Below are positions 1 to 9,564 of a DNA stretch of 64,000 bases, piece after piece; position 1 is the first letter of the stretch; every line of letters starts with the position of its first letter. Position numbers and translations under genes: made by a program. The notes beneath the pieces are model-generated. The model saw only the letters and a list, made by a program, of their open reading frames with translations, ran no database searches and had not been told where the DNA came from. Origin of the DNA: Branchiostoma floridae (Eukaryota > Chordata > Leptocardii > Amphioxiformes > Branchiostomatidae); contig NC_049992.1 of NCBI RefSeq assembly GCF_000003815.2, positions 13,493,105-13,557,104 on the forward strand, read 5' to 3'.

Positions 1-219
1 CGGCGGAGGTGGTCACGCCGATTCCACGCTCCTGCTGAGATAAGTTTAAAAGTGTTCTTACCGAGCAGATCTACAATATTTTCCAACCAAAAGACTCTGT
101 ATATATATTTCCATCAACTCTGATTTATATCGGGTGCCTTTTTCCCTTATTCTTGGATATCTTGACGAATTTACGATTTTCCGTGAAACCCAAGCCAACC
201 CAAGCCAACTTCGGACGCC

Positions 220-2736
220 ATGATGACCGACCCAAGCGCTCACGAGGATTTGTACTCCGTACTTGGTGTATCTTCTTCGGCAACTCCTGATGACCTTGTG
301 GAAGCGTACAAAAAGGAGGTCAAGCTGTACGAGAACGCGTCTAAACTCGGCAGAAGTAAGGAAGCGTCCAAAGAAGCTTTGACAAGACACAAGGAGGTAA
401 GCAGATCGTTCAGTATACTATCCGACGTGTCCCGAAGACAACGGTATGACAACAGCGGCTCTGTAGCTGTCCCTACCAAAATCACAAAGAAGTCACGCAA
501 ACAGTCAGCAGATTACTGCATTAACAAGAATGAGCAAAGTGTCACGATATTTTTACCCCCGAACCTTGCAACCTCTTGGCTCTCCAAGTGCGAAGAACAT
601 CACTCAACCCGAGCAACGAGAAAGGCACCGGTAAATAACCGAGTAGCAAAGGGCAGGGTCACTGACAATGGCCACCAGATCAAAACCGTGTTCACAGATA
701 CCCAATCTCAAGACATCGTAGGTTCTGTCAGTATCACGGTCTATGAATCTACAAACAAGATTCTAGTTCAGGGTTCCGCTTATCTGTTGTGGTTCACGGA
801 AGTATTCCCTGTTCTAAAAGAGGCAATTGACACTGCGTGTACCGACAAAATCAAGGCTCAATCATCCTTGACAGAATCGGAAGAACCCAGTCTAGTTGTA
901 TCGTTGGACACAGCAGATAGCCCCCCCTTGTGCCCAGTATGTGAACAACCTATGTTGGCTGGCGTTTGCGCTTCGTGTGAAACTGTGCCTAAAGTCGTGC
1001 TAGACTGCAACAGTAATGATTTGCGTCCTGTTGAACTTGAGGAAACGGTAGAAGACACAAGTGCTCCTCCTAGCCATATCACGGCTAACAAGTCCACTCC
1101 TGTCATCCCTGCCGACTACTCTATTCTTCAGGAAAATGTGAACAAACTGGAATCTTGTCTTGTTGAGTCAATTTCAGTTCAAAAAAACTCTGAGACCTCA
1201 ATCCTGCAAAGACTGTCTTTACTGGAGGACAGGCTGAAAGCCCGTGATCAAAACCATGTCTGTGACGGACTATCTGCCCTTGAGAAAAGGAAACTCTTAG
1301 AAGATGTTGCGCGTTTGGAAAGTGTAAAATGTGAGCTCGAGAATCAAGTTCAGTCACTCCAACGCAAATACAACGAGCTGTCAAGTGCTATGCAGAAGGT
1401 TCAATTGTCGGGTTCACACGGTCAGACAAAATCGACGGAGACGCAAACCACCCAGGAGGCCTCAGATCGCGCCGACAATTTACTGTATGAACTGTCTAAT
1501 CATATCAGCGTCAGCAACAGATTTCAAGTTCTAGATGAGGACAACAATAAGAACAGCCCCGACAATACATTTTCAAACCCTGGTGCAAAACGCCGTCGCC
1601 AAACACACAAAACAGGCGCGAACATGTCTCCCGTTCAGGACAAAGCGGAATACAGGATCTCTGAATCAACAATCACACAGCATCAGCATTGTAAAGACAT
1701 GCCGCCGGATGTGTTAATCTTGGGTGACTCCAATACAAAGCCAATCAAGCCAGACGTCATGTATCCAGACAAACGCGTAACAAAAGAGATAACCTACAAC
1801 ATAACACAAGCTACAGACCACATCCAACAATCAACCATGCCCGCCCCCAAAGTTATCCTGTTTAATGTTGGAACAAACGATGTCAGAGATAAGCGGGATC
1901 CAATGGCTGTTACTGAGAGTTTTCGAAAACTCATTCAGACTTCCCGCGATAAGTTCCCACACACTCCCCTAGTTTTCTCCGCCATTCCCCCCAGACGTGA
2001 CTCTAAGCTACAAGAAATTGGCGAACAGGTGAACTCTTTCCTGAACGTCGTAGCTGAAGAGACAAGCTACGTACACGTTACGGACAACAGCAACCTGTCG
2101 AACATGGGGAAGGTCAAGGAAGCTCTGTATTGTCCAGATGGCTACCACTTGAACAGGTTCGGTACCCGTGTGATGGTTTCCAACATCAAAAGAGTAGTTA
2201 ATCCCATCATAGGTCTGGGTAACTACACCAGCAAGGGCACAAGGGAAAACTTCCAGTCAACCCAGGGTCAACGTGCTGTGCCTCCAAGATTCACCCAGCA
2301 CCCTGCAAATGGTCAGAGGCAACCCCCACGTGCTCCCAGGGCCGGAGAATTCCCGCCAACTGAAGGTCAAGGTCTTCTCCCAAGTGCACCTGCAACAAGC
2401 CAACGCTCAGCTGTACTGTCCGGGTGTGCTCCCGGAACCCCACTAACCAGTTCGTCCTCGGGACAACCAGATGGCCCACCTCGTGGTACCCCATCCCCGA
2501 CACCACCCGGTCGTCCTGCCGTGTTCGGCGCACCTGCAAGAGACGCCCGCCCAATGCCAAGTCAGCGACCGGGACCATGGAGGAGCCCGCCTCCCATCTT
2601 CAACTACCCGCCTGCGCCATGGGGCTTTCCAGTTCCACCTCCGAACAATCCTACTATGGCAAATGCACCTTCCCGCGTGGCCCCGCCGCCTTGGCCCTGG
2701 CACCCAGCGCTGATGTGGCCGCCGATGGTGTGGTAG
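220..2736 (+). CDS. LINE ORF1 protein: J-like domain, zinc ribbon, coiled coil, SGNH hydrolase
   Basis: An 838-residue ORF1. Residues about 10-80 look like a DnaJ J-domain: LYSVLGVSSSATPDDL, then EAYKKEV, then FSILSDVSRRQRYDNSG. The HPD catalytic loop is absent (YENAS stands there). A zinc ribbon follows, with CPVC at 238-241 and CASC at 250-253. Residues about 300-395 are heptad-rich and likely a coiled coil. An SGNH/GDSL-type hydrolase domain follows: GDSN at 502-505 (Ser504), NVGTND at 549-554, and DGYH at 640-643 (Asp640, His643). The last 150 residues are proline-rich and probably disordered. ORF1 proteins of several LINE groups carry an SGNH esterase domain and bind RNA through other parts. 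The J-like domain is the odd addition; without HPD it should not stimulate Hsp70 ATPase. The ATG at 220 (followed by another ATG) is chosen because the J fold starts right after it. Confidence 0.88.
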   Translation: MMTDPSAHEDLYSVLGVSSSATPDDLVEAYKKEVKLYENASKLGRSKEASKEALTRHKEVSRSFSILSDVSRRQRYDNSGSVAVPTKITKKSRKQSADYCINKNEQSVTIFLPPNLATSWLSKCEEHHSTRATRKAPVNNRVAKGRVTDNGHQIKTVFTDTQSQDIVGSVSITVYESTNKILVQGSAYLLWFTEVFPVLKEAIDTACTDKIKAQSSLTESEEPSLVVSLDTADSPPLCPVCEQPMLAGVCASCETVPKVVLDCNSNDLRPVELEETVEDTSAPPSHITANKSTPVIPADYSILQENVNKLESCLVESISVQKNSETSILQRLSLLEDRLKARDQNHVCDGLSALEKRKLLEDVARLESVKCELENQVQSLQRKYNELSSAMQKVQLSGSHGQTKSTETQTTQEASDRADNLLYELSNHISVSNRFQVLDEDNNKNSPDNTFSNPGAKRRRQTHKTGANMSPVQDKAEYRISESTITQHQHCKDMPPDVLILGDSNTKPIKPDVMYPDKRVTKEITYNITQATDHIQQSTMPAPKVILFNVGTNDVRDKRDPMAVTESFRKLIQTSRDKFPHTPLVFSAIPPRRDSKLQEIGEQVNSFLNVVAEETSYVHVTDNSNLSNMGKVKEALYCPDGYHLNRFGTRVMVSNIKRVVNPIIGLGNYTSKGTRENFQSTQGQRAVPPRFTQHPANGQRQPPRAPRAGEFPPTEGQGLLPSAPATSQRSAVLSGCAPGTPLTSSSSGQPDGPPRGTPSPTPPGRPAVFGAPARDARPMPSQRPGPWRSPPPIFNYPPAPWGFPVPPPNNPTMANAPSRVAPPPWPWHPALMWPPMVW

Positions 2737-3009
2737 GACAAGCATAGATTTACTTAGTACCTTGTTGTAGTGTCTTATAAGAGTGAAAATATACTACAGC
2801 TGTAAGTTAGCATGGAACCAATGTATGATCAGTTGTAGTCCTTTGTTTACCATTTCTAGAATCCGTAGAATTTTGTGAGTGACCATTTAAAGATGTACGT
2901 ATTTAGTTAGACCCCACTTTAGTTAAATATATCTCTTACATGTTGTTAGATATTGAGTGCTCGGTTAAGGACACCGCTTTACTTATACTCACTGTTTTCT
3001 CTATTCGCA

Positions 3010-6000
3010 ATGAAAGCGTTTAACGGTGGGGGAAGCAAGAGCTTCGGCTTTTGGAATATCCATGGCCTAGGCTCAAAATTAGAAGACACAGAATTTTTGG
3101 CAAACATTAACAAATTTGACTTCTTTTCGCTTTTAGAGACATGGTCCACAAATAACACTAAAATAGACGTCCCAAACTACAGCCACTTCCATTTACACCG
3201 AACAAAAAGTAGACGCGCAAGACGCACTTCTGGAGGCATAATCTTTTTCTACAGAAACGCATACAAAAATCATGTAAGGAAACTTCCGTCTAAGTCCTCT
3301 GATATACTTTGGGTGAGAATAGATCGCGAAATATTAGGATTACCAAAAGACTTATTCATCTGCTCTGTTTATATAAGCCCGAGCTCTTCCACCACACACA
3401 AAAACTCTGATAACCATATATTAGACATTCTGGAAAACGAGATTTCTCAATACAGCACACAGGGATTCTTACTTCTCGGGGGGGATTTAAACGCTCGTCT
3501 TGGTAATCTACGAGATTACGTAGACTGCGACATTGAAGATGACAAGAATCAATTTGTAAATTCAAAACACCACTCAGATCGACAGCATATGGATAAAGCG
3601 CCACCAAACAAATTTGGCAGACTAATCTGTGACCTGTGCATCCAAGCTAACCTGTCCATATCAAACGGTAGGGTAGCTGGCGATCTACAGGGAAAGCTCA
3701 CCTGTCATCAACCGAAAGGCAGTAGCACCGTAGATTATATCATTTCTAGTCAGTCCTTCTTAAAACACATTTTAACGTTTCGTGTAAATCCATTAACCAT
3801 ATTCTCCGACCATTGCATGCTGTCAGTATTCATCCACTCAAAATCTGCCCATCACAATGTACTAGAAAATCGTAAAACCACTAATGCAAAACCATCGCCA
3901 AATCGATTTAACTGGAACGAAAAATCAGCTCACAGTTTTCTGCATTCTCTAAGTCAACCCAACATCTTACAAAGATTACAAACCATTTCACTCGAAAACA
4001 TTACTAATGCGACCGCTCCAGCCCAAATAGAAAACATTGTCTACAAATTTAGCTCATTACTAAGAGATGTTGGTCACAATTGTTTGAGTTTGAAAGGACA
4101 AAGAAAACATCCACGGAAAAGACAAAACAAAAGATGGTTCGATAAAACCTGCATACAAATGAAACGTGAAATAAAAAACCTGGCTACATTGCTTGAAAAA
4201 CATCCATCTAACCCAGAAATAAGAGGAAGGTTCTTTAAAACAAGAAAAGACTACAAAAAGCTGGTAAAAAAGAAAAAACGTGACTTTCACCAACAGATAA
4301 TGAATCAACTATCTTCACTCAGAGAAAGAAACCCGACTGCGTTCTGGAACTTATTGAATAAGTTGAAATCTGAGAAAGTGTCTGGGAGTAGCCAAATATC
4401 AGAAGAGGACTGGTTACAGCACTTTAGTAACCTGGACAAACATTTAACAAATGGTTTCTGTAACTTAGACGCTTCAACCACTGAAAACGTAGACACTTCA
4501 TCCCCTTGAAATACAATCCCAATGGAGAGCTCCATATTAGACTCCCTTATAACAGAGAAAGAATTGGACACCGCTATATCAAATCTAAAAAACAAAAAAT
4601 CTAGCAGTGGCGACATGATTAATAATGAAATGTTTAAATGTGGAAAACATATCCTAAAGAAACCACTTCTACATCTTTTCAATTCCTGTCTACAAAATAG
4701 TTACTTCCCTAAAGAATGGTCACTAAGTCATATTGTACCCATTCATAAATCCGGGGACACTTCTGTCCCAGACAACTATCGAGGAATATCCATTATTAGT
4801 TGTCTGGGAAAACTATTCTCATCTATTCTGAATACCCGTCTAGTTAATTATGCAGAACATTACAGCCTTTTCAAACCACAACAGGCCGGTTTTAGAAAGA
4901 ACTTTAGAACAACTGACAACCTTTTCGTATTATCCACCTTAGTTAGCAAATATCTGAGCAAAAACGCACGAATTTATGCCTGTTTTGTAGATTTTAGCAA
5001 GGCGTTTGACTCGGTTTGGAGAGAAGGCCTTCTACTGAAATTAAACAAACTTGGATTAGGAGGGAAATTTCTACTCACTATAAAAGACATGTATTCCAAA
5101 ACAACAAATTGTGTTAAAACTAGCCACGGTCTTACCGAAACTTTTGTAACTAACTGTGGGGTTCGACAAGGCTGTAATCTTAGTCCAACTTTGTTTAATT
5201 TATTCATAAGTGATTTACCAGATGTGTTTAATGACCATTCCTGTAACCCTCCTATATTGCACGATAAGAAAGTGTCATGTTTATTATATGCAGATGACCT
5301 GGTACTTTTGTCTGAATCTCAACAGGGTCTGCAAACTTCTCTAAGTAGATTAGAAAATTATTGTGAATCATGGAAGTTGAATGTTAATCTAAAGAAAACT
5401 AAAGTCATTGTATTTACGAAAGGTGGCCGCCTACCAAAAGACTGCCTTTTTCTATATAAAAGACATGTAGTAGAAATTGTTACAAATTATTGCTACCTGG
5501 GCATTGTTGTAAACTCAGCTGGCACGTTCAAGGCAAATAACAAATATCTGCACAGCAAAGGCCTGAGAGCCCTCTATGGAATCAACCAATCCCTTGGCAA
5601 AGCCGACGCTTCTATATCCGTAAGAAGCAAGCTATTTGACACATGCGTGAAACCTATTTTGTTGTATGGTTCGGAAATATGGGGTTCATTCAAAACTCCA
5701 AAATCATCACCAATTGAAGCTATCCATTTAAAATTTTGTAAACAATCATTGAATGTCCCTAGATCCGCATGTAACCTGGCCGTAATGGCAGAACTTGGAA
5801 GACACCCTCTTAAACTAGAAGCATCCCTTAACGCCATCAAACAGTATATTAGAGTACGCCAGAACGTGCCAGCTGATAGTCTATCAGCAGACGCTCTTTT
5901 GTGTCAACGTAAACTGGACACATTAGGCGCTAAATGCTGGGCTTCTGGAGTCCGCAAGACGCTAGAGGAATGTGGTTTTGGCTATGTCTGGCACTCTCCC

Positions 6001-6519
6001 ATATCATCTGTCCTAAATCCATCACAAATAATTCCATCCATCGACCAACGTTTAAAAGATATGTACCTTCAATCTTTCGTAACAGCAATGCGCAGCAACA
6101 ACAAATTACGAACATACAGATTACTTAAAACTACTTACAACGGCGAGAATTACTTAAAGATTGCAAACATTCGGCACAGAACAGCCATCACAAAGCTCCG
6201 CATTAGTTCACATAGACTCCACATTGAAAAAGGCCGACATAACCACATTCCTCTGGAAGAAAGAATCTGCCAATACTGTAACTTGAATAAGATAGAGGAT
6301 GAGTGTCACTTTATTGTTGAATGTACTTTATACAACAACGAAAGAAACGTCCTTTTTGAAAATATACAACTTATGTTCCCAAATTTCCGATGCTTGAATA
6401 CCACGGAAAAATTTATATTTCTCATGCAATTAGATAAGCCATATATAATTGATTCCATTTGTCCTTATGTTTATAACTGTTTTAAGAAGCGAGAAGAAGT
6501 TGAACTTGTACATACTTGA
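3010..6519 (+). pseudogene. LINE ORF2: AP endonuclease and reverse transcriptase, interrupted by one TGA
   Basis: One reading frame of 1,170 codons from the first ATG (3010), broken only by a TGA at 4507-4509 (codon 500). The upstream part is an AP-type endonuclease: the N of WNIHG, E43 in LLETW, D159/N161 in GGDLNARLG, and S266-D267-H268 near its end. The part after the stop carries the reverse transcriptase: the ADKAF-type block seen as DFSKAFDSVW, the GVRQGCNLSP block, and YADD at 760-763 with the catalytic Asp pair. No RNase H is seen. Near the C-terminus a CCHC zinc motif (C1087, C1090, H1100, C1105) lies in a region typical of animal LINE ORF2 ends. Both parts are in the same frame, so a single substitution, for example a CpG transition from CGA, explains the break. 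A frame open at 2953 uses a TTG and is not needed. Confidence 0.88.
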
Positions 6520-6623
6520 ATGTATTAGCATATGTAGAGATGATAAGATACCTTTTTTTGTCAAAATTGTACCTTATCACTAGCGCTACGACCTGTACTT
6601 AGCTTGTTTGAGCACAAATGTAC

Positions 6624-6648
6624 AATAAAGGTCATTCATTCATTCACT
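6624..6648 (+). terminator. LINE poly(A) signal and CATT-repeat tail
   Basis: AATAAA at 6624-6629 is followed directly by three to four CATT units and then non-repetitive DNA. Short tandem-repeat tails in place of poly(A) are usual for CR1/L2/RTE-like LINEs. This marks the 3' boundary of the element. Confidence 0.7.
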
Positions 6649-6807
6649 ATTTTGTTATCAATTCGATGATGATTGATATTACTCAGAAGAAGAACATCGA
6701 TTGTCTTGTTCTGGTACAGCAAGGAAAGCTTCCTGGATTTATGCGCCTATTTGTATCATTGACCAGACAACCAAGCATATGCGTTATTCTAACTGTTTCG
6801 TTTATAG

Positions 6808-6998
6808 CTTGCCAGATATTCCACCTTTGCAAGACCAACCCAGACGTTGACATCAACAAGTACCACAGCTTCATCCAGGGCCTCAGCGCGGCCTTCCTCA
6901 CCACCACCCTACAGGGACGGGACAAGCTGCACTACATCACCAACACTACCGCACTACCTGTGGAGCTGATGGAGTTTAAAATAGACATGAACTGTTGA
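6808..6998 (+). CDS. Gene A, last exon of a chlorophyllase-like hydrolase
   Basis: This 191-base exon matches the seventh exon of gene C (15970-16160) in length, phase and sequence. It starts after TTTATAG in phase 1 and ends at a TGA. The peptide (LCKTNPDVDINKYHSF, then LSAAFLTTTLQG, ending FKIDMNC) is clearly paralogous to gene C's FCKSNPDADLNKYHSF. The CKSN and VAFL elements correspond to the C-terminal part of chlorophyllases. The other exons must lie left of the LINE, outside the window, or be lost. Whether gene A is still expressed cannot be told from one exon, but the exon has no lesion. Confidence 0.8.
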
Positions 6999-8140
6999 TC
7001 GATGTTGAAATTTTGAATCTGGAGAACAAAATATGCGATGTCGGATGATCACATCGGACTTAAGATATGAATTGTTGACTGTTAGACTGCTGACATATTT
7101 CCCGATGTCAAACGTTTTTACTGGACACCTTTCTGGAATATTTGATTGAGCAAGCAGTACAAACATGTTGCCCTATTATTGCCATGTGTAAGTGTATAGG
7201 TGTGATATAGGACAGAATGTCAAAGGATTCCAGATTAATAACCTAATGCTTGTCACGAGCAAATCCATTGATCTTCATTTGAAAGCTTTTACAGGATCGA
7301 CCGGTTAGCATTCAATTATCCCAACACATTGGTCTCGTACTTGTACATGCCCGACATGCTTCACCCTTAAAGTTTGTAGACATACCAAACGCGGACTAAG
7401 GCAGTATCATTTCCCGGCCATCATTGCCACATCGTGCCCTATTGATAAACATTTCATGTATGTGTCCCTAAAGTGACTTATTAACTATGATGCAGGGGTG
7501 TCATCGGTAGCCTTTATAGAGACAGACCTCGAAAGATTCCGAGGCATGTATAAACAATTAAACATTGATAAAAATCCACACCTGGGGTTATATAAGCAGC
7601 TGATGTTTGCTACACGAGGAGTCCAAAGTACAGTACGCAACCACCACTGAGATATGTACACGTAAAATGGTCAAATGCCGTTTGCAGTTCAGGCTATTAT
7701 CACGAGAGGTGTTCTTGAAGCATGATAACATGTGTTTTTATGAGGCGACGTAATTCTTGAGGTGATGAAAGCGTGGTCAATATCTCAATGCTAACATTCT
7801 GAAGCAAAAATTCCGTATTCACCGTTTAATGATGACATATAGGGTATTATTTACTATGACCTGACACTGTTTGCCTCGCCATCTAATGATGGCTATTAAA
7901 TCAAAGGTACAGTTGGGATACCATGCATTGATACCTACTCAGATTACTACAATCAAGACAATAAAGTTTGTTGAAGCCCTTCAGTATCTTTTTGTGCTGT
8001 ATGTTTTCTCTTAACAGGTGTATTTCTTTTGTACCCCTTTAAATCGCCATTTCTACCCTTTTCCAGCCTTATCTGTGTCGCTTCTACTCCCATTTTGAGC
8101 TTATCAGACTCCAGGGGCTCGTTACTAAAACACAACCAGT

Positions 8141-8450
8141 AGATTTCTAGCGAGGACACGATCCCTTCACATGCAAAGTACCCAATTACCACGTACTGGT
8201 CTAGTGGCACGCTAGGGACAGGGATGAATAGTTCATACCTATTGTCTATTAATTAACGATTTTTCGTCGACCTTTTCCTTTCAATAGTTTGCTAGTTATT
8301 TGGAGTCGAACGTTATATTTCCTAATGCAATAAAGCCACATTCTTACTTGTACTGAGTTAGAACTGCGTACCATGATTCTTTTACGTTCAATTTTCGACA
8401 TTTTGGGTACTTCGCATCATGTGAAGGGATCGTGTCCTCGCTAGAAATCT
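8141..8450. repeat. Inverted repeat, ~45-bp arms around ~215 bp
   Basis: The arm at 8141-8188 (beginning AGATTTCTAGCGAGGACACG) recurs in reverse complement at 8404-8450. The first 30 bases plus ATG are exact; then there is a small indel and the arm resumes with AAGTACCCAA. Flanks outside the arms are unrelated and no target-site duplication is obvious. It may be a MITE or foldback element. Confidence 0.7.
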
Positions 8451-8765
8451 GAAGACTGTATATTGTGCCCATTTAACTCAGATTGTCTGCAAGGTCTCTC
8501 TTTCATTTGTTTCCTTTTCACAGACGAGTTGCGAATACATGTTTGTAAACCACACCGCCAGATCTGTAACCTCCTTGGTTTCACCAATAAACTACCATAT
8601 ATCATTCCAAAATATTTCAATAAACACACACTGTAATAGCGCAAATGGATAGTATCAAGAAGGTTATTATGAAATGAACACAAGAAGCAAACCCTTATGA
8701 AAGCAAAATTTCAATATGAACGATTGTATAAGTGATAAATAGTGAAATATTATCGAAAAAAAAGT

Positions 8766-8840
8766 AAGCACACCAACGTGGATTCGAACCCGAGACCATA
8801 AGTTAAAAAGTCTACTCGTTAATCCACTACGCCAAGATAC
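8766..8840 (-). repeat. tRNA-like sequence, probably a SINE head or tRNA pseudogene
   Basis: On the minus strand an A-box-like TTGGCGTAGTGGATTA is followed about 30 bases later by a near-perfect B box, GGGTTCGAATCC. A run of eight T follows shortly after, as at a Pol III terminator. The acceptor, anticodon and T stems do not pair well, so it is not called as a functional tRNA. The A-box region resembles that of the repeat copy at 49014-49134. Confidence 0.5.
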
Positions 8841-9210
8841 ATTACTATGTGTATAGGCGTGCTAATACAACTGAAGTGATGGAGCGCGTGATAATACGAG
8901 ACAAAAATTGTTGCAGGTCCATCATTTCAAGAACTGAAGTCAAAAGATCTCTTTAGTCTCTTCACCTTTTGGTCATCAAGTAAACTTTTTAAACCGTTAT
9001 AAATAGAACAAGGAGGTTATATCAAGGGCGTTATATACTAGTAACGTCCTTGGTTATCCTCCCGCACAGTACCTGCTTGGTGTGTGTTTATGACATTTAC
9101 ATGATAGACAGGGTGAGAATGGCCCGCCACTCATTCGGGCTATTCACACCGTAGTAATTGGCGTTGACCTGTCCTCGCTACAAAGTTACTGGGTGTGTTT
9201 TAGTGTACAC

Positions 9211-9228
9211 GGGGGGGGGGGGGGGGGG
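9211..9228 (+). repeat. Homopolymer run of 18 G
   Basis: Eighteen G are followed by AA and five more G. A similar C run occurs at about 10507-10520 in intron 1 of gene B. The exact length is likely uncertain in the assembly. Confidence 0.9.
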
Positions 9229-9564
9229 AAGGGGGCTATAACTGACACCAGCTCAAGACATTGTTCTTCCCTTTTTTTGACGTCAGAACCATTCATGTGG
9301 TGATCTAATGACTGTTGGTGGTGTATGCCAGATGTACATGTATCAGGGATTTGTTCTTCGTTTTCTTTGCTATATATTATCACCTCCATCACGTATTATC
9401 TACCCTTCAACCCAAGCATATTGACCATTCTACACTGCCAATAATTAATGTGTTCACCTCACACTTTGACCTGAAGGTACGTCTAGCCTATACCATTTGT
9501 AGGTCACAGGAGATCGGGGAATTGTGACACGACCTGTACGATTGGCACTTCAGTTTGATTGAAG

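Larger units (their letters stand above)
1..6648 (+). mobile_element. Non-LTR retrotransposon (LINE), near full length, SGNH-type ORF1
   Basis: A LINE with a short 5' leader, ORF1 (220-2736), a 273-base spacer, a long endonuclease/reverse transcriptase ORF2 (3010-6519) and a short 3' UTR. It ends with an AATAAA at 6624-6629 and a CATT-repeat tail at about 6631-6648. There is no LTR, integrase or RNase H motif. The AP endonuclease plus RT and the short tandem-repeat tail place it in the broad CR1/Jockey-like group; the exact clade is not settled here. The 5' end may lie before the window, so no target-site duplication could be assigned. It lies about 160 bases before the splice acceptor of gene A's last exon, so it is probably intronic. 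Only one disabling change is visible (a TGA in ORF2), so this is a young copy. Confidence 0.9.
6999..9564. other. Intergenic stretch between genes A and B
   Basis: No convincing exon was found. It holds a TATATAAG at about 7589 with no gene behind it that I can recognise, an inverted repeat pair (8141-8188 and 8404-8450), a tRNA-like sequence on the minus strand (8766-8840) and an 18-base G run. No clear TATA box lies close to gene B's start codon. Confidence 0.5.

Noticed and set aside
2953-3009. ORF2 extension starting at TTG
   Set aside because: Eukaryotic initiation at TTG is not expected; the first ATG at 3010 precedes the endonuclease domain.
7587-7660. TATATAAG as a promoter
   Set aside because: No coding exon or splice donor recognised downstream before gene B.
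8766-8840. Functional tRNA gene
   Set aside because: A and B boxes are good but the stems do not form a cloverleaf.
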